Below are positions 1-5,484 of a DNA stretch of 17,485 nt, in pieces. Each line of letters opens with the position of its first letter. Positions within the stretch are counted from its first letter, which is position 1. The stretch is taken from assembly GCA_025059545.1 (NCBI GenBank), contig JANXDJ010000026.1, positions 1-17,485 of the forward strand, given 5' to 3'. The notes under the pieces are model-generated. The model searched no databases. It worked only from the letters and a program-made list of their open reading frames with translations, and had not been told where the DNA came from. The position numbers and the translations under genes are program-made. The DNA is from Archaeoglobaceae archaeon. Lineage in GTDB: Archaea; Halobacteriota; Archaeoglobi; Archaeoglobales; Archaeoglobaceae.

Positions 1-120
1 GACAGCATCGAATTTCTTGAACGAGAACTTCAGCTTAAAGTTTCCTTAGACTCAAGCAAGATCCCATTGGAGAGAAAACGCTTAGCAATTCCAGGAAAGC
101 CCGCTATATTTGTTGTGTGA
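1..120 (+). CDS. C-terminal end of an unidentified protein (partial, starts before window)
   Basis: Frame 1 is open from the first base to a TGA at 118-120 and encodes 39 residues, ending in IPGKPAIFVV. The stretch begins with a charged, helix-like segment (SIEFLERELQLKV) and ends in a short hydrophobic strand, which fits the tail of a folded soluble protein. There are too few residues to assign a family. The helix-strand pattern is vaguely like the KH-type tails of archaeal PIN-domain ATPases, but I would not name it on that basis. The next gene starts 61 bases later with its own TATA element, so the two are probably separate transcription units. Confidence 0.6.
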   Translation, partial: DSIEFLERELQLKVSLDSSKIPLERKRLAIPGKPAIFVV

Positions 121-150
121 ACTCAATGTTATAAGCGGTTTAACAGAAAA

Positions 151-160
151 AATATATATA
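151..160 (+). promoter_or_regulatory. TATA-like element for the MscS-like gene
   Basis: AATATATATA is centred about 26 nt before the ATG at 182. This is the spacing expected when archaeal TBP/TFB place the transcription start at or next to the start codon (leaderless mRNA). No Shine-Dalgarno sequence precedes the ATG. This supports 182 over the upstream TTG at 110, which would overlap the end of the preceding gene. Confidence 0.6.
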
Positions 161-181
161 ATAAAGAGTAGTCTGTTTCAT

Positions 182-808
182 ATGGCTGAGAAGGACACTT
201 TTGGTGGAGCGTTAACAAGGCTTGTGATCTACGTTGTAATTGCAGTTGCGGTGCTTGGAATTCTAAATTGGGTCTTTTATTACTTTATACCAGATACAAT
301 AGCGAAATATCCTGCACTGCGTAGTCTGGCAATGCTTGTAGACTTCGCACCTTATATATTTGTGATCGTTGCCCTTATAATTGGTTGGCTGATCATATCT
401 TCGATTGCATCTCTCTTCTATGCCATAACTGAGCCAAAATACGGAATTTCGAGTGCTTCAGCTATAAAGAACATGATAAAGATCCTTGGACTCGGGGGCT
501 TGTTCGCTGCAATAGCTGGCGGTGTTGCTGGTGGGACTGCTGGCGTAGCTTTGGGTGGCTTTATTGGCTTAGTTGTCGGCTTTGCGACTCAGCAAGTGCT
601 TGGACAGGCAATTGCAGGTATGTTCTTATTGCTTGCAAGACCTTTTAATATTGGGGACAACGTAGATCTCGCTGGTGAAAGTGATGTTATGGTTAAAGAA
701 ATTGGAGCGCTTTTCACCAAGGTTGAAAGAAAATCTGATTCCAACACTGTCCTTATACCAAGCACGATGATCATAGGACAGAAAATCGTTATTAGAAAGA
801 GAATTTAG
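182..808 (+). CDS. Short MscS-family mechanosensitive channel-like membrane protein
   Basis: Predicted 208-residue integral membrane protein of the small-conductance mechanosensitive channel (MscS) family, which opens under membrane tension and releases solutes on hypo-osmotic shock. Visible hydrophobic segments lie at about 13-36 and 56-82, followed by a Gly/Ala-rich pore-like helix at about 105-153 (GGVAGGTAGVALGG, then GFATQQVLGQAIAG). The MscS beta-domain signature ARPFNIGDNVDL follows at 152-163, then a short beta-rich stretch ending LIPSTMIIGQKIVI. The Gly/Ala-rich helix and the RPFxxGDxVDL motif are the family hallmarks. The protein stops directly after the beta domain, so it lacks the alpha/beta vestibule domain that makes E. 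coli MscS 286 residues long. There is no sign of a frameshift; it is either a natural short form or a 3'-truncated gene. The start is set at 182 because of the TATA spacing. Confidence 0.8.
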   Translation: MAEKDTFGGALTRLVIYVVIAVAVLGILNWVFYYFIPDTIAKYPALRSLAMLVDFAPYIFVIVALIIGWLIISSIASLFYAITEPKYGISSASAIKNMIKILGLGGLFAAIAGGVAGGTAGVALGGFIGLVVGFATQQVLGQAIAGMFLLLARPFNIGDNVDLAGESDVMVKEIGALFTKVERKSDSNTVLIPSTMIIGQKIVIRKRI

Positions 809-812
809 AGTT

Positions 813-864
813 GATTTTTTAAATTAATCTTTTTGATTCTTTTCTAAAAATTTTCTTCTCGAAA
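813..864 (+). terminator. T-rich tract after the MscS-like gene
   Basis: Right after the stop codon come several T runs (GATTTTTTAAA, CTTTTTGA, TTCTTTTC, ATTTTC). Runs of T on the coding strand without a stable hairpin are typical of archaeal intrinsic termination. The next gene starts at 904 on the same strand. Confidence 0.4.
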
Positions 865-903
865 CAGAAAGATTAATTAGCAGAAATAAGGTTAAACGCA
901 ACA

Positions 904-1749
904 ATGAAGGCAGTCGAGATAATGAATCCAAACGTAATTTTTGCAACAGTGCCAAGCACAAGAGAGACTGTATTGCAACTTTTCAAAGGTTATGGTATTT
1001 CTGCAGTTCCTGTATTGAAGGATGGAAAAATAGCTGGTATTATAACCAGAAAAGATATTCTCAGAAAAATCGAAGAAGATCAAGTAGCGCTCTTAATGAC
1101 TCCCAATCCGGTTACTGTGAGTGTGGATGATAGTGTAAAGAAAATAGTAGAGATACTAACTTCAACTCCATTCCGAAGATTGCCAGTTGTCGATGGAGAG
1201 AGACTTGCGGGTATAATCACAGTTAGAGACATAATTAAGAAAATAGCTGAATTGAATCTTGAAATTCCTGTGAAAAAATACGTTAACCCACAGATTCTCT
1301 GTGTATGGGAAGAAACACCACTTAAGGTAGTTGGAGAGATAATGCGACTTGGAAATGCGGAGATCTGCGGTGTTTTGAATGTAAATGAGGAACTTGTTGG
1401 AATAATAGATGAAAAGATCATGCTGAGTGAGGCGCTAATTGAGGACTACATAATTCAGTCAACCAATTCCTCCTCAAGTGATACTGACGACAAGTGGAGC
1501 TGGGATGGAATGAGAGATCTATCTGTAAAATACTTCGAGGTTAGCGTTGTTAAACTGCCTAAGGATCCAGTAAAAAAGTTTATGAAGCCTCCGGATTTCG
1601 TTTATCCACAGACGAACGCATCAAAGTGCGCAAAGAAAATGATAAGCAACGATCTTGATTGCATTCCGGTGTTGGATTCTTCAAATAGAGTATCAGGTAT
1701 GGTAAAAGACAAGGATCTCATAAGGGTTTTACTTGAGGTTCAAAAGTAA
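904..1749 (+). CDS. Four-CBS-domain protein, probable ligand-sensing regulator
   Basis: A 281-residue soluble protein built almost entirely from CBS repeats, which pair into Bateman modules and bind adenosyl ligands such as AMP, ATP or SAM. Repeat 1 spans about residues 1-58 (VEIMNPNVIFATV ... DGKIAGIITRKDILRKI). Repeat 2 spans about 60-115 (LLMTPNPVTVSVDDS ... GERLAGIITVRDIIKKI). Repeat 3 spans about 120-180 (KYVNPQILCVWEETPL ... NEELVGIIDEKIML). Repeat 4 spans about 222-281 (VKKFMKPPDFVYPQ ... SNRVSGMVKDKDLIRVL). Repeats 1 and 2 keep the GIIT-x-(K/R)DI ending; repeats 3 and 4 are diverged. A Ser/Asp-rich linker (about 188-198) separates the third and fourth. No catalytic or DNA-binding domain is attached, so its target cannot be named. 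A weak TATA-like GATTAATTAG at 871-880 lies in the right place for transcription near the ATG. The 3' end overlaps the next gene by 17 nt, suggesting co-expression. Confidence 0.85.
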   Translation: MKAVEIMNPNVIFATVPSTRETVLQLFKGYGISAVPVLKDGKIAGIITRKDILRKIEEDQVALLMTPNPVTVSVDDSVKKIVEILTSTPFRRLPVVDGERLAGIITVRDIIKKIAELNLEIPVKKYVNPQILCVWEETPLKVVGEIMRLGNAEICGVLNVNEELVGIIDEKIMLSEALIEDYIIQSTNSSSSDTDDKWSWDGMRDLSVKYFEVSVVKLPKDPVKKFMKPPDFVYPQTNASKCAKKMISNDLDCIPVLDSSNRVSGMVKDKDLIRVLLEVQK

Positions 1750-2323
1750 GGAAGAAGTGAGACAATACGTTTGGAAGAAAATTGAGCCTTTTTGTGACTT
1801 TCCAAGACCATATGGAAGAATTCCGAATTTTAGAGGTGCAAAGAAAGCTTGTGAGAAAATAAGAGAACTCGAGGAATATCGTAATACGGACTTAGTTTTT
1901 TCTGCACCTGACTCAGTGCTTTTACGACTTCGAGAAATAGTTCTTGAAGATGGAAAGACGCTGCTTGCTGTTCTACCAAGAATGGAGGGTTTTGTGGTTT
2001 TAAAAGAAAAAGTTAAACCGACAATAGAAAAGCTAAAGCTTGGAAAAGTTGCAAATTTTAATGAACTGAAGAGAAAAGTCGGGATCTTTTCCCAAGGTTG
2101 TGTAGCGGTAGATCTTCATGGAAATAGGATCGGAAAAGGCACTGGTTTTGGAGACAAAGAATTCGAGATCCTTAAAAAAGAAGAAGTTTTAGCGGATAAA
2201 GCGCTTTTCGTTGTAGTAGCGCACGATCTTCAGGTATTTAGCGATCTAAGCTACCTTTCAGAGGCACATGATGTGAAAGCGGACGTAATATTAACTCCTA
2301 CTAAGATAATAAGAATTCAATGA
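1733..2323 (+). CDS. 5-formyltetrahydrofolate cyclo-ligase family protein (COG0212-like)
   Basis: A 196-residue member of the MTHFS/5-FCL family, whose bacterial and eukaryotic members convert 5-formyl-H4-folate to 5,10-methenyl-H4-folate using ATP. It has the archaeal N-terminal pattern (SKEEVRQYVWKKIE, then FPRPYGRIPNFRGA at about 23-36), the family's PRMEGF at 82-87, the nucleotide-loop region RIGKGTGFGDKEF at 132-144, and the family's ending HDVKADVILTPTKII. The loop has GKGTGFGD rather than the classical GGGYYDR, resembling the archaeal and MTHFSD branch. Archaeoglobales use tetrahydromethanopterin for C1 transfer, so the true substrate is uncertain. The start is a TTG at 1733 inside the end of the CBS gene, with AAGGG about 7 nt upstream; GTG at 1757 is a less likely alternative because it would cut the conserved N-terminus. 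The last 33 nt overlap tmk tail-to-tail. Confidence 0.8.
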   Translation: MRFKSKEEVRQYVWKKIEPFCDFPRPYGRIPNFRGAKKACEKIRELEEYRNTDLVFSAPDSVLLRLREIVLEDGKTLLAVLPRMEGFVVLKEKVKPTIEKLKLGKVANFNELKRKVGIFSQGCVAVDLHGNRIGKGTGFGDKEFEILKKEEVLADKALFVVVAHDLQVFSDLSYLSEAHDVKADVILTPTKIIRIQ

Positions 2324-2896
2324 TTTTTTTACGATTTCAAACACTTCTTTTTTCACATCTTCGAGTGGTTTTTCTGCATTTATTACAATTGATTTTTCAT
2401 CAGCCATTTTTAAAAAATTCTCTCTAACTTTTTCGAGATCTTCTTTGCTTTCAAAAACCGTTAACTTACCTCTGAGTAAGATTCTTTTAATTGCACTCTC
2501 TGCTGAGAGATCCAGAATTATAACAAGATCGGGCTTTGGAGCAATTTTCTCATTTAATTCTAAAATTTTTTTAGCTTCTATCCCTCTCACAGACTGATAA
2601 GCAACGTTTGAGTAATAATAACGATCCATCACAACTATTTTTCCTTTTTCAAGAGCAGGAAGTATTCTCTCCTTTACATCCAATTCTCTGTCTAATAAAA
2701 AAAGTCTCAACTCTTCTTCAGGCGGAAGTCTTTCTTCAGCTTTCTTTATTTTCTGTCCGTAAATGCTATCTGATGGCTCTTTTAGAAGAATTGCATCATG
2801 TCCGAGGCTTGATAAAAACTTTACAAGCTCATTTGCAATTACAGATTTCCCAGATCCATCAATACCTTCGATTGCGATCAAAAAGCCTTTTTTCAC
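2291..2896 (-). CDS. tmk: Thymidylate kinase (dTMP kinase)
   Basis: A 201-residue P-loop kinase that phosphorylates dTMP to dTDP in dTTP synthesis. The Walker A motif GIDGSGKS is at residues 11-18. The dTMP-site signature DRYYYSNVAYQ at 91-101 is the canonical thymidylate-kinase DR(Y/F)xxSxxAYQ, and PDLVIILDLSAE at 122-133 leads to the LID region. Length and order match the family. The start is GTG at 2896: no in-frame alternative keeps the N-terminal strand MKKGFLIAIEG, and a TATA-like TTTTTAATATCC (minus strand, 2924-2913) lies about 22 nt upstream with no Shine-Dalgarno, so the mRNA is probably leaderless. Its last 33 nt run antisense into the convergent cyclo-ligase-like gene. Confidence 0.93.
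   Translation of the reverse strand: MKKGFLIAIEGIDGSGKSVIANELVKFLSSLGHDAILLKEPSDSIYGQKIKKAEERLPPEEELRLFLLDRELDVKERILPALEKGKIVVMDRYYYSNVAYQSVRGIEAKKILELNEKIAPKPDLVIILDLSAESAIKRILLRGKLTVFESKEDLEKVRENFLKMADEKSIVINAEKPLEDVKKEVFEIVKKSLNSYYLSRS
2324..2330 (+). terminator. T7 run directly after the cyclo-ligase-like gene
   Basis: Seven T residues follow the TGA stop without a gap. This fits archaeal oligo-T termination, although the tract lies within the 3' coding end of the opposing tmk gene. Confidence 0.35.
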
Positions 2897-2912
2897 GTTT
2901 TAACTAATTTCA

Positions 2913-2924
2913 GGATATTAAAAA
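2913..2924 (-). promoter_or_regulatory. TATA-like element for tmk
   Basis: Read on the minus strand this is TTTTTAATATCC, centred about 22 nt before the GTG start at 2896, at the close end of the range seen for other genes in the window. Confidence 0.4.
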
Positions 2925-2930
2925 CTTTCA

Positions 2931-3188
2931 CTATTCTGAGAGTTTCATCAAAAGCCAAGAATCTTCACCAGCTTTTTTGAATTTTAGAAGAACATATACG
3001 CACTTCAGCTTTTGTCCATCAACTTTAAACTTTATTTCTTTCTCATTCTTTTTCAAGATCTCATATTCTCCCTTATCCCAAATTTTAACGATTCTTTTCC
3101 CAGTTGAAAAGGATGAGAGTAATTTTGAAACATTAAGAGCAAAAAATTGGAAAGAATTCCAATTCAAAAAAGCATTATGAATGTCCAA
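2931..3188 (-). pseudogene. Truncated remnant of a LigD-type 3'-phosphoesterase (PE) domain
   Basis: This 85-codon frame encodes, from about residue 30 to 85, the C-terminal half of the DNA ligase D 3'-phosphoesterase domain: KIWDKGEYEIL, then KVDGQKLK, then YVLLKFKKAGEDSWLLMK. Family members read roughly V-x-IWDKG-x-YE ... KL-x-G-x-(Y/F)-x-LV ... WLLIK. The family's metal-binding and catalytic part (the HxxxxHxDxRLE region, the later His and the PEGxYG segment) lies N-terminal to this and is absent. Residues 1-29 (e.g. NSFQFFALNVSKLLSSFS) do not resemble it, and the other two minus frames upstream show nothing either. The only possible start for the full frame is a TTG, with no methionine before the penultimate strand. 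I read this as a decayed gene fragment left beside tmk. A repurposed small protein is possible but less likely. Confidence 0.65.
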
Positions 3189-3198
3189 TTTAGAAAAG

Positions 3199-3209
3199 CT
3201 TTTAAAATC
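3199..3209 (+). promoter_or_regulatory. TATA-like element for the DUF1646 gene
   Basis: CTTTTAAAATC is centred about 24 nt before the ATG at 3228, consistent with a leaderless transcript. Confidence 0.5.
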
Positions 3210-3227
3210 ACTGTTTAACGGAAAACC

Positions 3228-4334
3228 ATGGCTAGTGTCGAAATGACGATTTCTGAAGAACCGAATCTATTGATCGCAATTGGGCTTGGCATAATTCTTG
3301 CTCTTGTTCTAATACTGCCTTTTAGAGTGAAAAAGGTCGAAGAAAACCTTGAACCATTCTTTCTGGTGATGGGCATAATTGCAGTGACAATCAGTGGTCT
3401 TTGGAGCATGAATCTCGTTATTGAGGCTATTGAAGCTCCAGTGAAGATCACGGAGGTATATGGAATCCCCATAGGTATATTCCAAGTTGTTTTGATCGTT
3501 GGACTGATAATACACTATTTCAACAAGCCAATATACTCAGCACTCGTAGGTATGATGAAGAAGATCGGTGTTAGAACCTTTGCTTTAATCTTCGTCGTTC
3601 TTTTTGGTTTGGCTTCAAGTCTCATCTCGGTTATAGTCTGTGCAGTGCTTCTCGCTGAAATAGCTCTCGTAATGCCATTGGAAAGGAAGAAAAAAGTGGA
3701 GTTCATAGTAATAGCCTGTTTTGCAGTCGGTCTTGGCGCAGCACTAACGCCAGTTGGTGAACCACTCTCAACCATTGCAGTGAAAAAGCTTGCCGGCGAA
3801 CCTTATCATGCGGATTTCTTCTTCTTATTCAACATACTTGCACACTACGTAATTCCGGCGGTTTTAGCCCTCGGAATATTCGCAGCTTTTAGAGTTGGAA
3901 AACAAAGCATCGAGAATGTTGGCATTCCAGAATACACCGAAACGCTTAGAGCGGTGGTAATAAGAGCTGTGAAGGTTTATACATTTGTCGCAGCACTCAT
4001 TCTGCTTGGTGGTGGGTTTACTCCACTTATAGTCTGGTATATTTCAAAGATACCTCCAGAAATCCTATACTGGGTTAACATAGTCTCTGCAGTGCTTGAC
4101 AATGCTACTTTGACCGCTGCAGAAATCGGTCCAGTTCTCACACTCACCCAGATCCAGAGTGCTCTTATGGCTCTGCTGATAGCGGGCGGTATGCTGATCC
4201 CGGGCAACATCCCGAACATAGTTTCAGCTGCGAGGATGAAGATAACTTCGAGCGAGTGGGCAAGGGTCGGAGTTCCACTGGGTTTAGTTCTGATGGGCAT
4301 TTACTACGTCCTGATATTCTTCCTCGGATTCTAA
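3228..4334 (+). CDS. DUF1646 family predicted cation transporter
   Basis: A 368-residue polytopic membrane protein with roughly ten hydrophobic segments (first at about 13-31, last at about 348-367). It matches the DUF1646/COG4756 family, described as predicted cation transporters related in fold to the ion-transporter (NhaD/CitM) superfamily. Conserved half-helix-type motifs are visible: LTPVGEPLSTI at 173-183 in the first half, and DNATLTAAEIGP at 291-302 plus GNIPNIVSA at 326-334 in the second. This repeat-like pairing is what inverted-repeat ion transporters show at their substrate site. The ion is unknown; Na+/H+ exchange is a reasonable guess only. The start is the ATG at 3228, which is preceded by a TATA element at leaderless spacing; Met6 is a possible alternative. 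No co-transcribed neighbour: a hairpin lies just after the stop and the gene faces an 811-bp non-coding region. Confidence 0.82.
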   Translation: MASVEMTISEEPNLLIAIGLGIILALVLILPFRVKKVEENLEPFFLVMGIIAVTISGLWSMNLVIEAIEAPVKITEVYGIPIGIFQVVLIVGLIIHYFNKPIYSALVGMMKKIGVRTFALIFVVLFGLASSLISVIVCAVLLAEIALVMPLERKKKVEFIVIACFAVGLGAALTPVGEPLSTIAVKKLAGEPYHADFFFLFNILAHYVIPAVLALGIFAAFRVGKQSIENVGIPEYTETLRAVVIRAVKVYTFVAALILLGGGFTPLIVWYISKIPPEILYWVNIVSAVLDNATLTAAEIGPVLTLTQIQSALMALLIAGGMLIPGNIPNIVSAARMKITSSEWARVGVPLGLVLMGIYYVLIFFLGF

Positions 4335-4356
4335 AGCTCAAAGATCGTTTATTTTT

Positions 4357-4377
4357 AAAACTCACTTTTTGAGTTTT
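4357..4377 (+). terminator. Hairpin with T tail after the DUF1646 gene
   Basis: Perfect 8-bp arms AAAACTCA (4357-4364) and TGAGTTTT (4370-4377) enclose a 5-nt CTTTT loop, and the 3' arm runs on into TTTTT. It begins 23 nt after the stop codon, so it is well placed to end the transcript or protect its 3' end. Confidence 0.5.
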
Positions 4378-4409
4378 TGGTAAAATTCAGCTCAGAATCT
4401 TTTGGGGGT

Positions 4410-4460
4410 TTGGTACTCTAAAAATCCTCCCTACTTACAAACTCACGAACGAGTTACCAA
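4410..4460 (+). repeat. Imperfect inverted repeat at the left edge of the symmetric region
   Basis: TTGGTACTC at 4410-4418 pairs with GAGTTACCAA at 4451-4460 with one unpaired base; 32 nt lie between. Inside it, AACTC/GAGTT (4440-4444/4451-4455) could form an alternative small hairpin. It could fold as RNA downstream of the DUF1646 gene or serve as a DNA site. Confidence 0.45.
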
Positions 4461-4515
4461 CATTCAGGCTAAATTAATTTTGGATTATATAAATTAAAAT
4501 ACTAAAATAAACTAA

Positions 4516-4571
4516 TTTAAACTTTTAAATCTAATACTCTATCTCATAATAATTAATTTTTAAACTTTTAA
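4516..4571 (+). repeat. Two direct copies of a 13-bp A/T motif
   Basis: TTTAAACTTTTAA occurs at 4516-4528 and 4559-4571, 43 bp apart, in the left A/T-rich arm. In sequence this poor in G and C, chance repetition is fairly likely, but the shared C at the same position makes it worth recording. Confidence 0.35.
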
Positions 4572-4659
4572 TTGAAATTTAGTATTTAAAAATAAAATTT
4601 TATTTTGATAATATATAATCAAATTAAATTTCTAAATATTAAAGTTTCTAAAAATTTTT

Positions 4660-4682
4660 ATTACAAAAAATATGTAATAGAT
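4660..4682 (+). repeat. Left palindromic box (inverted pair with 4826-4848)
   Basis: The core is ATTACA-N7-TGTAAT (4660-4678), itself a dyad, followed by AGAT. The reverse complement of 4826-4848 matches this 23-bp segment at 19 positions; all mismatches fall in the spacer. It marks the abrupt change from the left A/T-rich arm to the more G/C-rich core. The form suits a binding site for a dimeric protein. Confidence 0.65.
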
Positions 4683-4825
4683 CTTCCATTCGACCAAGCT
4701 CGGAGCACTGAAACCCGCTACTTTTTGCAGTTAACCAGCCATATTTTCGCGACAATGCCTTTATTCACATAAATTTTGGAATAACTGATTCCCCAAACTT
4801 GAGAATTTTAGGGTAACCTAAAGTC

Positions 4826-4848
4826 ATCTATTACATAAAACTTGTAAT
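4826..4848 (-). repeat. Right palindromic box (inverted pair with 4660-4682)
   Basis: Reads ATCT then ATTACA-N7-TGTAAT on the + strand, i.e. the inverted copy of the left box. The conserved ATCT/AGAT side faces the core in both copies, so the pair has a defined orientation and is not merely two palindromes. Confidence 0.65.
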
Positions 4849-5145
4849 AATTCTATTTAGAATTAAAATTTATTTTACATTTTATATTTAGAGTGAACTA
4901 ACTAATATTTTGATATAATATAATACTATAATTTAAAAATTAAATTGAATTTCAAAATATTATACATATAATATTTAATCTAAATTTTTACTATTTTTTA
5001 AATATTTATAATATAAGTATTCTAATTTTTTTATCAGAATGTTCAAGTGAGTAGGCAAAGATCTGTGGTTTGGTTGTGATGTGAAGATAAAGAAAGAGTA
5101 GACATAAAAGGGAGACTCGAAGAGTGAGTGAAATGATTTAATGGA

Positions 5146-5433
5146 TCAATGAACTGCGGACTTTTTTCCTTCAATGCTGAGCTCTTTGTCTCTTCTTTCG
5201 TCTATTCGAATTATAGTGTAAACTCTCTTTGCTCCCATCTCGAAAACTGCCTCTCTTGCCTTTTGAACCGCATGGAATAGTTTCTCTGCATTTTCAGCCT
5301 CAACTATCGTGCTCATAGCAGTGACTTCTACCCTTAGCCCAGTATTTTTTAGTTCTTCAACAGCTCTCTTAACAAACTTCGAAACGCTTTCCCCAACACC
5401 TATCGGGACTATGCTTATGTCTGCAACAAGCAT
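5146..5433 (-). CDS. MTH1187/DUF77 family thiamine-binding protein
   Basis: A 95-residue cytosolic protein of the MTH1187 (YkoF-like, DUF77) family, small ferredoxin-like folds that assemble as multimers and bind thiamine or related ligands. The diagnostic N-terminus VADISIVPIGVGESVSKFV (residues 3-21) and the middle TAMSTIVEAENAEKLFHAVQKA (about 38-59) follow the family pattern, with a beta strand rich in basic residues near the end (AKRVYTIIRIDERRD). Length is normal. The start is ATG 5433: GGAG lies just upstream, and a TATA-like CTATTTAAGT (minus, 5462-5453) is centred about 24 nt away. It is 51 bp downstream of gyrA on the same strand, but the promoter-like sequence and a T run in the gap suggest it is independently transcribed. 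Confidence 0.85.
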   Translation of the reverse strand: MLVADISIVPIGVGESVSKFVKRAVEELKNTGLRVEVTAMSTIVEAENAEKLFHAVQKAREAVFEMGAKRVYTIIRIDERRDKELSIEGKKSAVH

Positions 5434-5452
5434 AACTCCAATTGTTTAGCAA

Positions 5453-5462
5453 ACTTAAATAG
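5453..5462 (-). promoter_or_regulatory. TATA-like element for the MTH1187-family gene
   Basis: Minus-strand CTATTTAAGT sits about 24 nt before the ATG at 5433. A minus-strand T6 run at 5476-5471 just upstream of it could end the gyrA transcript first. Confidence 0.45.
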
Positions 5463-5484
5463 ATTTTTGGAAAAAAGAAATATT

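Larger units (their letters stand above)
4335..5145. other. 811-bp gene-free, symmetric A/T-rich region between convergent genes
   Basis: No ORF of credible length and no tRNA- or rRNA-like segment is visible. Because both neighbours point their 3' ends at it, promoters for them are not expected here. By hand count, 4466-4659 is about 11% G+C, 4683-4825 about 41% and 4849-5036 about 10%. The core is bounded by inverted copies of a palindromic box (4660-4682 and 4826-4848). The outer ends carry GAATGTT in inverted orientation (reverse complement at 4459-4465; forward at 5037-5043), each followed outward by GTGAGT and GTAGG. The two inverted pairs are centred at about 4754 and 4751, close to a TCGCGA palindrome at 4747-4752. 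Other pieces are an imperfect inverted repeat TTGGTACTC/GAGTTACCAA (4410-4418/4451-4460) and a purine-rich tail at 5044-5145. A replication origin, partition site or RNA gene are possible; none is proven. Confidence 0.7.

Noticed and set aside
110..181. Upstream start for the MscS-like protein at 110
   Set aside because: It would overlap the previous gene's stop and run through the TATA element; ATG 182 has leaderless spacing and a normal membrane-protein start.
2977..3180. 67-residue + strand ORF opposite the PE-domain remnant
   Set aside because: Composition is Phe/Ser-rich antisense shadow of the Lys/Glu-rich minus frame; no family-like motif. The minus frame carries recognisable PE-domain sequence.
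4683..4825. Classical archaeal origin recognition boxes (ORB)
   Set aside because: I looked for the TTCCA-x-x-GGAAAC ... GGGG type element; only weak fragments (GATTCCCCAAA at 4787-4797, GGGGGTTTGG at 4404-4413) were seen, not a convincing ORB. The origin idea rests on symmetry and composition, not on ORBs.
4466..5036. Insertion sequence or MITE with terminal inverted repeats
   Set aside because: Inverted ends exist, but no target-site duplication is apparent, there is no transposase remnant, and I know of no matching family. It remains an alternative to be tested by genome-wide search.
4335..5145. CRISPR array or tRNA gene in the long gap
   Set aside because: No regularly spaced repeats of 24-37 bp and no cloverleaf-like G/C-rich segment with a T-loop were found.
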